The translations under genes were made by a program, and so were the position numbers. The notes under the pieces were generated by a model that made no database searches, was not told where the DNA came from, and saw only the letters and a program-made list of their open reading frames with translations. A stretch of DNA of 40,349 nt from the IMG/VR virus record IMGVR_UViG_3300046336_000236, positions 1-40,349 of that record. The stretch is one strand, 5' to 3'. How positions within the stretch are numbered: position 1 is the stretch's first letter; every line of letters starts with the position of its first letter. The stretch comes from a virus. Below, one piece after another: positions 16,187-28,083 of this stretch.

Positions 16187-19132
16187 TTAGTTGATACCCT
16201 TATTGGATAAAAGGAGTTGTCGTGAGAGTTCCTGCCCGATGTAGTTTACGTCTACATTCTGAGACACCTGAGCGTTCACATTCACGGTTGGTGCGTTCGT
16301 GACATTGTTGTTAGTAACGGGAGCTACTGGAGTCGGGATAGACATACCCGCCATCATACGGAGACGGATGAGGTCGTTTAGCTTCGCTTCTTCCCTCCTA
16401 TACTCAACCATACGCGCGTCTATATTCTGCTTTGTTGCATCTGTGATACCCTTTTCTATCATCTTCGTGATATCCTCGTATGCCTTGAGTTGTCGTTCGT
16501 TCTGACTCTTGCGAGTTTCGAGGAGTGCGAGTTCTTTTGTCGCCTCGTCTGCTTTCATACCAAGGCGTGCCTCTACTGCTATCTTCTCAGCCTTTAGGGC
16601 CTCCATCTCTGCAGTCTTCTTGAGTTCTATATCTGCAAGTGCCTCTTGAAAGTCGAACCGCTCTTGTCCAGTATCCGTGAGGCTTGCTCTCTGTTGTTCT
16701 TTTGCTTTTGTGTTCTGATCGAGGAGTCAGCTGGTCTCTATTTCTGCAATCTGAGAATTTATCTCATCAAGATTGTTTTGATACGCTGGGTCAAGTGTAT
16801 AGATCGACTGGTCTGTCGAGCGCTGGTGATCGAGGAGTTCCTGTTCGGCACTCTTCTTGCTCTCGAGGAGTGTTCTGTATCGTGAGGCTACTACATCCCC
16901 TGTCTGTCACTTTGCACCTGTAGTAAGGTCTTGCATCTTCTTCTCTATAGCCTCTATCTCCTTCACTCCATCCTTTAGCTTCTTGATCTCAGTATCGAGT
17001 GACTTGATATTCTCTTTTCGTTTGGATATTAGGTCAGAGTAGTACTTCTTTTGCTTATCGGCTGCTTCTTTTGCTGCATCTGATCACTTCTTGGATCCTT
17101 TTGCTATTGCATCGGCGACTCATCCATAGGATTTTGTCTGCAAATTGTTATTCTTCACTATTGCTGTTGTACTTTTTGTCTGCTTATCGAGCATCTGTTG
17201 TGTTTTTGCTTCTACTGCCTTTGAGACATTATTCCCGAGAGACTCGAGTCCTGATAGTATCTTGCCTCCTGCCTTTTGAAATACTCACTGCCCATCTCAT
17301 ACAGAGAAACTGGCTGTGATAAATTCGGTCTTTTTGAAACTTCATCATACAGAGTTCCCGAGATCCTTTAGCTTATTCAATCCTGCAATAGCTGCATTTA
17401 TTGGTACTAATATGAGATTGATTGTATTATTCACAATCCCAAGTACAGTATTCGCAATAGCACTTGCCGTCCCTATAAATAATCACTTCATTTTCTCAGT
17501 AGTGAAGTTTGTCTTGTCTCCGAAGTAGTCCATCATCGCTCAGAGTCACTGCCCGAGAGTTGTGAAAGTCCCTTGTATAAGTCAGATGAGATTGATCCAC
17601 GCAACAGTGATAAAAGCGGTAACATATTCCCAGTATCTAGCTTGTGCATCTGTCGATTCTTTTGCTGATCCAGTAATATCTGACATTGTCTGACTGAAGA
17701 AGTCTCAAAATTCTTTTGTGAGCTGTATTGCAGTATCGAGCATCGTGCTTATACTCGTTGCAATATCATCTATAACAGGCATAAAAGCCTTGAATAGATT
17801 ATACAGTCATTCAAAAGTAAAAGCAAGGACGGATACTGCTATCTTGAGTCCTGATATCGTATAGAGTAGCTCTCAAATCTTAGCAATAAAAGAATATACT
17901 GCACCTGCTCGCTCTCCAGTGAAGAACCCAAGGAGTGCAGACATTGCGGATATAATTCACTTCATCGCTGGCAAGAGTGCAGTTCCTATTGTCTCACCAG
18001 TGAGCGCCAATTGATCCCTGAAGTTCGACCACATACCACTCATAGTCTGTGATTGTTTTATCATCAGATTATTGAATTGCCCACCTTCTCCACTCATAGT
18101 CTGGAATGCCTTGACTACCTCATCAGCCGATATCTTCCCTGCCTCTACCATCTTATAGAACTCGCCAGCTGTTACGCCTAAAGTCTTGCTAATAGTAGCG
18201 ATGAGTGGGACACCTGCTTCCGTGAATTGCTTGAGCTCTCCACCCTGGAGCTTTCCCTTTGCGATAACCTGTCCGTATGCGAGTGCTAGTCTATCAAGTG
18301 GTACTGATAGTCCTGCCGAGACATCACCCAACGCTTTCATAGTAGGTATGAGGTCATCCGATGCGATACCCATTGCAAGGAGTTGTTTTGCGTTCTGTCG
18401 TATTCCTGTGAGTTCAAAAGGAGTCTTGCTAGCAAAAGCCGAGAGGTCAGCGAGGAGTTGTGTGGCCTTCTCTCCACTTCCAAGCATTGTAGAGAATGCA
18501 ATCTCATTTTGTTCGAGATTGTCAGCAAGAGTGAGTGATGCACTCCCTATGTTGTAAAGCCCTGATGCGATAGCACCGAATCATACAACCTTGCCTATAA
18601 GTCCGAGACTCAGTCATAGTGCACCAACACCATTGCTCGCTTCAATAGCACTCCCTCATACTGAGGAGAGACCCTTCGAAACAGATCAAGACAATACCTG
18701 AGTGATTCATGTGAGTTTCTGTCCTAGTCCTGAGTTTATATCTATTCCAAGCTTCTGAAAGTAGTAGCCGAGCTTCGATAGTTCTGTACTTCCAGTATTA
18801 GCAAAGTTATTTAGGTTCTGATTCTGCCTATTGATAACTTTCCCGAGCATATCCGCCTCTCACCGGAGTCATCCGAGTTGTGATCGGAGTTCTCCGATAC
18901 GAGCTGGATTTTGTATCTCCATCTTGAGCTGGAGTTTCAGTTCTTTTTGTAGATCACTGATCTGATTCAGTAACTCCGCCTTTGTCTGTTTGAGACTGCC
19001 GAGACGAGCTGAGAGCTCGACCGCAATGGGTGACTTGAGGCGTGCAAGGACAGCCTCGGATTCGAGTTCTAATTTCTTGAGTGACGCGGAATCACTGCTA
19101 TAGACTATACTAGCTTCGAGGACTTCTTTCAT
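16187..19132 (-). CDS. Tape measure protein
   Basis: 981 residues, one of the two largest genes. The N-terminal 85 residues are coiled coil (VLARLKSPIAVELSARLG). At about 215-390 comes the conserved tape-measure domain: LLADLSAFASKTPFELTGIR, ALGDVSAGLSVPLDRLALAY, KGKLQGGELKQFTEAGVPLI, AGKISADEVVKAFQTMSGEG. Hydrophobic helices occupy about 395-580, and a long coiled coil forms the C-terminal third. It sets tail length and enters the host membrane during DNA injection. Many TGA-Gly codons; otherwise a single uninterrupted frame. Confidence 0.9.
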
Positions 19133-19150
19133 ATTGTTGGTTGTTATAGA

Positions 19151-19708
19151 TTATAATTCTCCGAAGGCCTCTCTCGTTAACTTCGCCCTTTCCCTAGCTC
19201 AAATTTTATCTCTCGTAGCCCACTTGTTTTTACTTTTTCCTTCTTTTGTTTGCTCGTTCGATTTGTAGATGATACCGTCAATGAAAAAAGTAAACTGCTC
19301 GAGTGTATGATTTGCGAAGAGTTCAGAGGGTGAAAGGTTAAATTCAAGGCAAACAATAGACAATCACGCCGCAGGAAGGAATTTATTTTTATCATTATTC
19401 TCGAATATTGATTTTGAGGTGCGAAATCGGTTGATAGCGATGTTTTGTATGACGAGCGGTATATCTATACCTTTTTCGTACTGGAGTACCAAAGAATCGA
19501 AAAAGAAAAGACCGATTTTATCCAAGAGAGTCTTCGGTATTTGACTTCTCACGATTTGATACAGTGAATAGAACTTCTCTTCGTCTGAGAGTGCGAGATA
19601 TTCGTAATATTCTCAGATCGTAGCTTGTTCGTACTTAAGGGTGAATAAACCTTTTCAGTTTTCAGTGAGAAAGTCTTGCTCGTATTTTTTTTTCAGAGGA
19701 TAGTTCAT
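19151..19708 (-). CDS. Probable tail assembly chaperone
   Basis: 185 residues between the tail tube gene and the tape measure gene, the fixed place of tail assembly chaperones. Soluble, helical, three TGA-Gly codons. I see no clear slippery site leading to a second, frameshifted product as in lambda G/GT; this phage may use a single chaperone. Assignment rests on gene order. Confidence 0.6.
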
Positions 19709-19756
19709 GTAGATGATGATATTCACTCAAAAGGGCGAGTCAATATTTGCGAAATA

Positions 19757-19785
19757 AAAAATCCCCTGAGTAGGGGATTTTATAC
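19757..19785 (-). terminator. Intrinsic terminator after the tail tube gene
   Basis: AAATCCCC and GGGGATTT form an 8-bp stem with a 6-base loop, followed on the minus strand by a T-rich run. It lies just after the tail tube stop and before the chaperone gene. A partial stop here would let the abundant tube protein be made in excess of the tape measure protein. Confidence 0.75.
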
Positions 19786-20372
19786 TAAATATCTTTTGAG
19801 ATAAAAAAGTTTCAGCCTGACGCAATTTCGAACTCAAGCGTGACTCACTCGAAGTCCTCAGTCTTGAGGTTCGTCATCGGCATCTCGATATCACCCGTTC
19901 GAACACTCTTCACGAAGTAGAATGTAGTGCTCTTCGCATCACGTGGACAAGTTACAAACTTGAAAGTGAGATATGGTGTATCAGCGAGACTTCGGTTGAA
20001 TCCGATGATCTCTTTTCCTACTACTGTAGTATTGAGTTCAGCACCGAGGATAGTTGCGAGATTGCTCATCTCGAGGATTTCCTGTACATCTACTGAGAAT
20101 CCTCCTACCTTCTCTATCTTACGAATGATCTCTCATACGTCACAATAGTCTGTGTTAATGATACGCTCTTCTCCTGTTTTGATCATAGGAGAGAAGTTCT
20201 CGAAGTAACCCAAATCTGACCATGTAAGAGCATCAAGGATAGCGATAGACTCGTCCTCGTTTGTTCCGTCACCGTCTGGGAATGTTGTTCCCGCCCAATC
20301 TGTTGCAAGGTAGAGTTTACCTGTTCCGTTTTCGCCGAATAAGGCGTTTGAGTCAAAATCTAGTGTAGCCAT
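19785..20372 (-). CDS. Major tail tube protein
   Basis: 195 residues. Features of siphophage tube proteins: LGYFENFSPMIKTGEE, VGGFSVDVQEILEMSNLATI, ELNTTVVGKEIIGFNRSLAD. It is followed by a terminator and then the chaperone and tape measure genes, and it has its own promoter. Several TGA-Gly codons. The stop lies at the edge of the terminator hairpin. Confidence 0.75.
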
Positions 20373-20398
20373 GTGAAAAAAGTTAAAATTATAAATAG

Positions 20399-20426
20399 AA
20401 TATATATCGAAAAGGTGGCACGTCAA
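20399..20426 (-). promoter_or_regulatory. Promoter for the tail tube gene
   Basis: On the minus strand TTGACG, 16-bp spacer, TATATT. The -35 box touches the stop codon of the tail terminator gene. The sequence TTGAC-TGCCAC is shared with the promoter at 24466-24493, suggesting a class of structural-gene promoters. Confidence 0.7.
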
Positions 20427-20846
20427 CTATATCGCACGATATACAATATAGTATTCAGCGAGTATGTAAGGGTTTTGTTTACCATCCCTGATTATACCGC
20501 TTTGGTTTCCTTCCTCTATCGAGTATATATAGACACTTCCGATCGTCTCGCCTGCCTGTGTACCTTGTGATACGATAGCATTCGAGAGGTTGTCGAGCTC
20601 GTCATAGAGAGCTTTATCTGATATGTCCTTGTCACTTGCTACAATAGCAAAGTCAAGGGTTGCCTTCTTAATCTGATACAGTTTGTTGTCGTCCTGAGTT
20701 ATGGGAGTATTGCCGACAAGTTGAAAAAATCAATAGATAGATGCATCCTCAACAATAGGCTTGCCCGAGTATATCGGATAAGTGAGTCATTTTGAGGCTA
20801 TCCATGTGTAGAATGCTCCAAGTTGTGTTCAAAAATTTAAAATCAT
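20427..20846 (-). CDS. Tail terminator/completion protein (probable)
   Basis: 139 residues: LGAFYTWIASKGLTYPIYSG near the start and a strand-rich second half, resembling tail completion proteins that are typically encoded between the HK97-gp10-like protein and the tail tube gene. Three TGA-Gly codons. It overlaps the previous gene by 10 bp. Confidence 0.6.
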
Positions 20847-21175
20847 AGATTCTGTTTTATCTTAGCAATAGCCCGGGCGTATGTGTTCGCTCCCCTGTCG
20901 TGGTATATCGTACCATCTGACATGTGCCAGTTTACATTCCTCTTCCTGAATCCGTACTCTACACGCTCTGCATACTCTACCTCATTCCGAATAGTTCCCA
21001 CGAGCTTTCAGTCTACCTCTTTTATTCAGAGGTTTTCATGTCATCGTATGAATTTTCCTGACTTGACAGGGGACTTTGCTCTAATATCAAAATACAAGTC
21101 TTGCATGACGGATCATAGCGACTTTTTCGCAAGCTTCATGGCTTTCGCCTCGATGTTGAGTGAAAAAACTGTCAT
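20837..21175 (-). CDS. HK97 gp10-like head-tail joining protein
   Basis: 112 residues with the family pattern: SLGSVMQDLYFDIRAKSPVKSG (the K-S-P-V-x-S-G hallmark), then VGTIRNEVEYAERVEYGF. Proteins of this type join the connector to the tail. Several TGA-Gly codons. It lies between two other head-tail genes and overlaps the tail terminator gene by 10 bp. Confidence 0.75.
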
Positions 21176-21178
21176 GTA

Positions 21179-21508
21179 CTAATCATTTGTGGTGCGAGTT
21201 ACGAGAATTTGTAGATTATCGAGGATTCCCTTGTGCGTGTGGTGCTGTATAACATCAGTCACTACATACTGGATACTATCGACCTCTATTATATCCTGTA
21301 TAGATACAAGATACTCAGGTTCTAGGTTTATCTCGTATGCGTTCCCACTCGACTGAGTGGCAGTAGGTCAACCGAATTGCTCTTTTGCACGCCAAAAACC
21401 ACACGGAATAGCGGAATATATAAGGGTTTTACCCTGTATCTTAGATCCGTCTACTATTTGTGTGGAGAATTGGTACACATTGCATGTATAGTTGGCAAAA
21501 GTTCGCAT
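21179..21508 (-). CDS. Head-tail connector (head completion/stopper-like) protein
   Basis: 109 residues, beta-rich, with the late pattern VSIQDIIEVDSIQYVVTDVIQHHTHKG typical of small head-closure (gp16/HK97 gp7-like) proteins. One TGA-Gly. It starts within the stop of the adaptor gene and ends 3 bp before the gp10-like gene. Role inferred from order and fold pattern. Confidence 0.65.
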
Positions 21509-22092
21509 TACCAGTATTTGAGGTTAAGTGGAATATATGCCTGCAGTGATAGTGCGAGATTCCTCTGAGGAGTCATCCCGAGACTACCACTTCCATCATC
21601 AGTACCTATCCCTGCATACTGTACCTCACGAGGTCACATCTTCTCACGCAGAACTGCACCAGTAGTGGAAGCATTCAGCAATCCGAGCATAGAACCGCAA
21701 TATTTCGCAATAGCGAGTGTATAATCAGCGGGTTCTGTTGCATATCCTGCTGTGTAGACGACCTTGTATGATGAGAGTTCCGTATCAATGTATGATGAAA
21801 GGAAAGGGACTTCGATAGTTCCGTTTGAATTGATAAGATAGTCCACTCCTGCGACCTTTGTCGAGAAGTCTGTAGCATCTATCGAAATAAGAGCGGATAT
21901 ATTAGGATGACGACCATATATCTCGTTACAACGATTATATGATTTCTCCATATATATCTCCTTATCGCTTTGTGATATATCTATCATATTCTCAGCAATT
22001 ACGAGGGCAGAATCAAGAATACCCTGCAATTGTGTATCTTGCAGAGTATCAGTGATTCCAAGGATTTCTTTTACTTTGGAAAGAGTAGGCAT
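21508..22092 (-). CDS. Head-tail adaptor (gp6-like connector) protein
   Basis: 194 residues. The N-terminal helices (LSKVKEILGITDTLQDTQLQ ... ALVIAENMIDI) match phage head-tail adaptor proteins that bind under the portal. A TGA-Gly splits the protein under the standard code. The C-terminal part contains GTDDGSGSLG. Together with the next genes it forms the neck. Confidence 0.75.
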
Positions 22093-22102
22093 AGTGTGTG
22101 GG

Positions 22103-22336
22103 TTATTCTACAGGAGTTTCCTCCTTCTTCGCCTTCTTCGCCTTCTTCGGAGTTGCCCAAGACACATCGTCGTATGATATATCCTGCTCAGCAATAAGAG
22201 TGCAACCGAGACGGATGAGAGGGAGGTAGTCATTCCTAGAAACGACTACTTTGTCTCCCTCTACATATCCTTTTCTCTTCTCGCCTCCTATGCTAGTAGC
22301 AACGCTTCGAGTGAATTCTAGTGCGTATACTTTCAT
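22103..22336 (-). CDS. Small protein with Lys-rich tail, after the capsid gene
   Basis: 77 residues beginning MKVYALEFTRSVATSIGGEK and ending PKKAKKAKKEETPVE. The first part is a small beta-rich domain. Small genes at this place often encode head decoration or head-tail proteins, but nothing specific is visible. No TGA codon. Confidence 0.6.
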   Translation of the reverse strand: MKVYALEFTRSVATSIGGEKRKGYVEGDKVVVSRNDYLPLIRLGCTLIAEQDISYDDVSWATPKKAKKAKKEETPVE

Positions 22337-22341
22337 ATGGA

Positions 22342-23523
22342 TTAGATGTTATGGATAAGAACGACTGACTCTGTAGGCTGGAGAGTATTCTGTGTGTTGT
22401 CGATCGTGAGAGCGATACGAGCAGAACCTGTCACACCTGTTGTCTGCTCCTCAGCAAAGCGAGAAAGCTCTGTGTTGAGTTCACGGCGGATACCAACATG
22501 GACTGACTTCTTGTGAACAAGGATGATCTGTCCGAATGTGTTGTTTCCAGTAGTAGCAGAGATCTCACCAGTTGCTGTAGCACGACCGAGCTCTTCACGA
22601 GTCTTGATAGTGATTCCATCAATAGAGGCAATCTTTCCGTTAACAACTGTTGCAGAGCCTCCGAACTTCTCGATTGTTTCAACCTCTGAGAGATTGAGAA
22701 CCTCTGTATATGTTTCCATATCCATAATCATAAGGAGTTCCCCTGGATTCATACCCTTGAGACCCATAGCAGCTCGTGCAGAACGAATCTGTGTGAGGTC
22801 AAGGTTACCTCATGCGTCTACTATTGCAGCACGAGAGATTGCTGTCTTGCGGAGACCATCAGCGAGGAGTACTGAGTTCTTTACACCATCAGCGAGAGAT
22901 GCTACTGCACCATCGATAATGTTTACATTGGCAGATGCACCAGTCTCAGTGTCTCCGTTGAGAACGAGGTCGTGGAGAGTGTTCTCGTATGCAGTGTAGA
23001 TTTCTCCGAGTACATACTGAGCCATTCCGATGACTGAGTCTTCGAGGAGCTCATCAGAGTAGTAGATAGTGACAACTACAGTGTGTGCCTCGAGAGTGAT
23101 CTTCGCAGTTCCTGCCTTCTTCGCCTGTCCTGTTGGAGCAGTTCCGATTGGTTGGTCAGCAAGCTCTGTAGTAGATATCATACGGACACGAGCACCACGT
23201 ACTGGAATATCAATCTTGCGAGCATTCATTTGCTTGATAATAAAATCAGCAAGGAGAGAGTCTGAGTCCTTCAGGCGTTCGATAAGCTCAGCAGAGAGGA
23301 CAACCTCTTCTACAAATTCTTTACCAAAACCGACCATCTGAGTTGTCATATTCTCGTTCGCATTTGTGCGGAGAAAAGAGTTCACAGACATAGAGAGGAG
23401 CTGGTCAACTGTGTGAGTTTCACCAGAGTTTGTGAGCATTGACGTAAAGTCATTGAGCATCTCACCACCCTTGTTTTTAGCATGAGCGAGTGCGAGTGCG
23501 GAGTATAAAACTTCTTGTTTCAT
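22342..23523 (-). CDS. HK97-fold major capsid protein
   Basis: 393 residues. The N-terminal region (about 1-70) could be the scaffold-like delta domain. P-domain and A-domain patterns follow: IPVRGARVRMISTTELADQ, VTIYYSDELLEDSVIGMAQY, NGDTETG, GQIILVHKKSVHVGIRRELN, SARIALTID. One TGA-Gly near residue 239 would truncate it under the standard code. It follows the protease/scaffold gene, the usual head order. Confidence 0.85.
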
Positions 23524-23550
23524 AGAGAGAATAGATAGAAAAATAAAAAA

Positions 23551-24459
23551 TTAAACCTTGTACTTAGCGAGAATATCGCTTGTCGTCTTCACTTCGTTGG
23601 CTTGAACAATTGTGTTGTTCGTTACCATCTGGGCGAGAACCGCTCTTTTGTCTTCATTAGACGGAGAGACTTTGTTCGACTTGAGTTCGGCAACATCAGC
23701 GGAGAGAGTTTCTACAAGCTTCGTAAGATTTGCAATTGCATCATCTTGTGTAGGCTCTGTAACTTCTTCTACTGGTGTTGCTGGCTCTGTATCTACTGGT
23801 TCAATAACTGGAGTTTCCATAGAGTTAGTATGGTTAGGAATTAAAGAGTACACCTGTTTAGGGTCAATTGAGTTTCGGCGAGCGTATTCCTCGACCTTGT
23901 CGTTCTTCACTGTACTTCATCGGTTAGACCGAACGGATACGAATGAGAATTCTACTATTTCAGCTTTTGTTACTTTTTCCGTCCACTTATTCGAGAAGAT
24001 TTCCTCGATAGGGAGTTTCCAATAGTCTTCCATGCTTATCGTAGCACCATTCTCATCGGCCATCATACTTTCGTGTGTGTAGTGACCAGTGGAGAGACCC
24101 ATTACGAGTCAACGACCGATAGCGCCTTCGCTTGCCCTATCATCGAATACATATCAAGTGACATGTATTCGCCCATCATCCATCTTGGAGAAGGAGAGGG
24201 GACGACCGATAGGCTTGTCGGTGTCATGGTTCCAAAGGATAGAACCAGTGGCGAGAAAGTCATCGACATACTTGTTGTTCTCGAAGAACCAAGCATCTGA
24301 GGATATGATATATCCGTTGCGATTCTTCTCTCAGTCAGAGACATATCCTGAGAAGTATATCGCCCCATTCGGGACACGAGTCTTGATTGACTCATCCATT
24401 ATATTGTCTCGACTTATTATGGAGTTTGTGGAAAACTCGAGATTATTGAATTTATTCAT
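23551..24459 (-). CDS. Prohead serine protease fused to a scaffold-like C-terminus
   Basis: 302 residues. The N-terminal 180 residues match HK97-type prohead protease: GYVSDGEKNRNGYII, SILWNHDTDKPIGRPL (catalytic His), MGLSTGHYTHES (nucleophile Ser), EFSFVSVRSNRG. The rest is acidic and coiled-coil-like (VIEPVDTEPATPVEEVTEP, LTKLVETLSADVAELKSN), as expected for scaffold, so one gene may provide both. The standard code would cut it into three pieces at TGA codons. The ATG lies 6 bp after a promoter -10 box. Confidence 0.85.
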
Positions 24460-24465
24460 AGTGAG

Positions 24466-24493
24466 TTTATATACTGATAAAGTGGCAAGTCAA
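24466..24493 (-). promoter_or_regulatory. Promoter giving a leaderless protease mRNA
   Basis: On the minus strand TTGACT, 16-bp spacer, TATAAA. The ATG of the protease gene comes 6 bp after the -10 box, where transcription is expected to start. Confidence 0.7.
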
Positions 24494-25483
24494 CTATTCT
24501 TCTACAACGAGACTGAATTTCTTTTCAGCAATATCTCTTTTTACATCAGATATCTTTTGCCCAAGTTCTGAGATAGAGTTCTGTATGAGTCGCATATTCA
24601 GTTGTACATCAGCGGAGAGGAAGAGATTTGTAGATCCTTTTATCTCATTTATGTTCTTGTTGATATCTTCGTGTACATTGATCACTGTTCCTGTCACTTC
24701 ACGGATCCTGTCAGGGAAGGTATTGATAACCAAGAGACGAGCGTTCAGATGATCGAGACTCTTCGAGTATTGTGTGAGGGTGGTTTCTATCCCTGCAATA
24801 GATGCTATGAGACCGTTCTCGCTGATATTCTTGACTCCGCTATTGATATCCAATAGTTCTTTGCTCATCCCTGCGAATCACTCAGATATTGCTTTCATAG
24901 TATCTATCATATCGCTCTTGTTGTCGTCTTTTCCTATCTTACTGATAGAGTCGAGTATGAGACCTTGTGAGTTGTCGAGGAGTTCCTTCATCGCATTCAT
25001 CTCACTCTTCGGCATAGATTCACGGATTGCCTTAGTATCCTTGCCTATCTCATAGACCTTGCTATAGATCTCCTCTGCTTTCTTAGTGAGATCCTTCAGT
25101 GCGTTCTTGTCTATATCCTTTATCATAGAGACAATCTTGCCACCTCCTCCGCCTCCGCCTGTGCTTCCTGTCAGAACTATATCACTGACATTCTTGTCGA
25201 GCCTGTTGAGGCGCTTATCCACCCATCCTGAAGATATGACAGTGTTCGTATTATTCGGATTGATAAAATACTCATAGAGAGTATCGCCCATCCCTGAGTA
25301 GTAGTAACGATAGAACCCATTGCCTCCGTTGATACACGCTTGTGCGTTGACTGGAATAGATGAGGTTGTACCGTCTAGCTCGTTGATCTCGAGGATTGTG
25401 ATAGTAACCCCCGTGAGCGAGCTGAGTGGGAGTCCTGTTGTTGCATCGAGGAACTGAGTCGAGAATATTTTATCGAGTTGCAT
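24494..25483 (-). CDS. Coiled-coil virion appendage protein
   Basis: 329 residues. A beta-rich start (about 1-95, IFSTQFLDATTGLPLSSLTG ... FYRYYYSGMGDTLYEYFINP), then a glycine linker (GSTGGGGGGGK), then about 210 residues of coiled coil. This resembles a head fibre or trimeric tail-spike stalk. It is unusual for a fibre-type gene to sit between portal and protease genes, so a capsid-attached fibre or portal-associated protein is possible. One TGA-Gly inside the coiled coil. Confidence 0.65.
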
Positions 25484-25501
25484 TATTGAGAAGGTTAGAG
25501 A

Positions 25502-28081
25502 TTATTTTTGTCAGATAGCGACCCAAGAGTACACCTGTGTAGTGACAGTAGTGCTTGCTCTGTCAATATCAAATGTTGTTGTTGTTTTTGACTCTGTACA
25601 CAAGCTCCCCGCAGAGGTATTCGAGGTCGCTGTTACGGAATATCCAGTATTTGCGAATGATGCGGGGAGTGTCACTGTAGTCGTGTCAACATTCCCATCG
25701 TTATGAGTACCCCATTGTATACGCATATTGCCGATATCGAAGTATCCTGACGCTGACTGGTCGAGCGCTGGGAGTGTCCCTACTGTGTTCGAAGTAGAGC
25801 CTACTTGTATAATGCTGACATAGCTATTCGTTGCAGAGATGAGCTTGCCACCAACTGACGCTTGCACGAACTTGATACTTGTATTGACGAGAGGAGAATA
25901 TATGAAGTTCACATATCGTCCGTAGTTCGTTCCGCCATCTTCAATAAGTGTAGAGGCGAGCTTGATGAGGTTATTCGCTACATCTCGCACCTCGAGTATC
26001 CATCCTCCGTTCGAACATTGGACATATGCGCATATATTATACTTCTTGCCTGCAGTGAGAGTGAATACACCTGATGCGTGAGGGATATCTCCTGAATTGA
26101 TAGTCATCAGGATAGTAGTATTGTCATATGTACCTGCAACTGGGACAGCATCAACATAGTCTACTGTCTGTCCTGTGACTGGGAGGTTACCAGTTATCTG
26201 AGTCAATTGAAAGTATGAGCCTTGGTCAAACGCCACCGCTTCTGTAGAGTCTGGCTTGTAATAGAGGAATACAGGAAGTGAAGAGGCGAGCTGGATATCT
26301 ATGAATCCTGCGGATTGGTTTACACTTCCTGCTGAGTTATGCTGATTGAGATAGACACTTCCGATCGCAACACCGCCCTGCACTACATTCACTGTTGCGT
26401 TGAATGCTGTCTCGTCACTCCCTGCATTCAGATAGTAGTCGACCTTGTATCGTCCTGATACAGATGGGATAATCCCATTCGTACCTGAGAAGGTTGTACC
26501 GCTCGAGTATACAGTACCTGTGAAGTCTACTGACGACCCTATACCTGTGGATACGAATGACTTTGAGGTGAGATTGCCAACTGCGTTGACTCGTCCGTAT
26601 GTTATAGTGAGTTCCGATGCTGGATCGATACTGCTTGTGCTGTTTACCTGTCCTGTCTGAGTCAGTGTATAGGTAGTAGCATATCCACTCTTGATGCTGA
26701 CTTGTCCTGTGATAGTATTGCCTGCAAAAGGGGAGACGGTAATAGTTCCAGTCCCATTGTTCTTGATAGTGATCTGTTGTCCTAGGTTCGCGAGGAGAGC
26801 GTCCGGGAGAGTGAGAGTGATATCTGTCGTCCCTGCTGATATAACTGTACTATTCCACGCTGTCACGCTCCCTGTAACACTGAGAGTCTGGATAGTTTGT
26901 GCAGAGCTAGAGAGCGCTGTCCAGTTTGTCTTCTCGGTAGTGTTAAAAGATATACCTGAGATACCTGCTGTATTCCTCTGATATACTACTCCACTATCAA
27001 GTATCTGTTCTCCTTCGTAGTAATAAGTTGAAGAAGTAAAGGGGAGTATCTCTGTCTGACACACGAGTGTATACTTAGCCGCCTCTATGTTGTTGAATAA
27101 AGTTTCTGATAGACCACCTACTGAGCGTTTCACATATCTGTTATCGTTTAGAACAATCTCGTCAGTGTAGTAGTATATAAGTCCTGAGAATGAAACACCT
27201 GTGTGTGTTTTTGTGAGCTCGTCTAGGTTTCCTCTATCCGCATTCATATTGGTTGAGGTGTACGCAGTGTTTACCTTGTAGAGTCTGTTCTCTACTGTGA
27301 ATACATCATCCACTGCATAGGCAACACCTGGCGCCCAGTCTGTTATGCCTCCTGATGCTACACTTGCGAACTCTGTCTCTCCTGTCACTGGGTCAATGAG
27401 AGTGAGGACTTGATTCACTGTTGCTGTCCCTGCATTCACACCTGCTGTCACTGCGTGTATCTGTGGTACATTCAGATTCCCTCGCTCTACTCCTATAGAT
27501 GCGTGATCAGCACCTATATCAGATGAGAGAGTTGCCTCGTCAGATCGTGTGGTTATCTGAGAGTTCGAACCATCTGTTGTATCTGTCACTGTGACATCGT
27601 GACGATCGTGACTCGAGGTCTCTGTCGTAGTTGTAGTGGCTACACTGTCTGTATACACTTTAGCAAAATCCCCGAGATCGTTCCAAGTCTGTGAGAACTG
27701 GGAAAAGTCGTGCGTTCTATCCGATGTAGCGGTGAGGTCGGCTGTTACGATATTCTCTGATGAGCTACTACCGAGAGGATTCCACTCTGTGCCTGTCCAT
27801 ACAAAAGAGATACCAGTAGAACCTGCTACAAGGTCTTGTCCTTCTATTGTGAAGTCAGCTGTACCTGTATTGTTTACAGTGATGACTTTTCCAGCTGTCA
27901 CTACTGTGTCGACAGGGTCAGCAATAGTGAGAGTTTGTCCTGTTGTTGTCTGATTCACATTGAAATTCATGTATGCATCAGGATCTCATATATTCCCTCC
28001 TATTGGAAGATTAGCAACATCAATTGATGAGTAGGTTGCCTGAGAGGTTCGTATGATGGTCTGCTTGTTGGTTGAAGGCAT
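25502..28081 (-). CDS. Large fibre protein with gp53-like C-terminal domain
   Basis: 859 residues; the ATG at 28081 adds 37 residues before a second in-frame ATG because of a TGA-Gly. Thr/Ser-rich, beta-rich throughout. Repeated modules of the type TLTIADPVDTVVTAGKVITV occur near the start and TLTLPDALLANLGQQITIKN in the middle. A jelly-roll/C1q-like domain (SGRYKVDYYLNAGSDETAFN) follows, and the end (MRIQWGTHNDGNVD ... TVTLPASFANTGYSVTATSN) matches the C-terminal domain of tail fibre protein gp53. Its place between portal and appendage genes is atypical for a tail fibre and leaves open a head fibre. Confidence 0.75.
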
Positions 28082-28083
28082 AA

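Noticed and set aside
16187-19132. Several separate genes in the tape measure region
   Set aside because: With TGA as Gly the whole stretch is one uninterrupted frame with a continuous tape-measure architecture.
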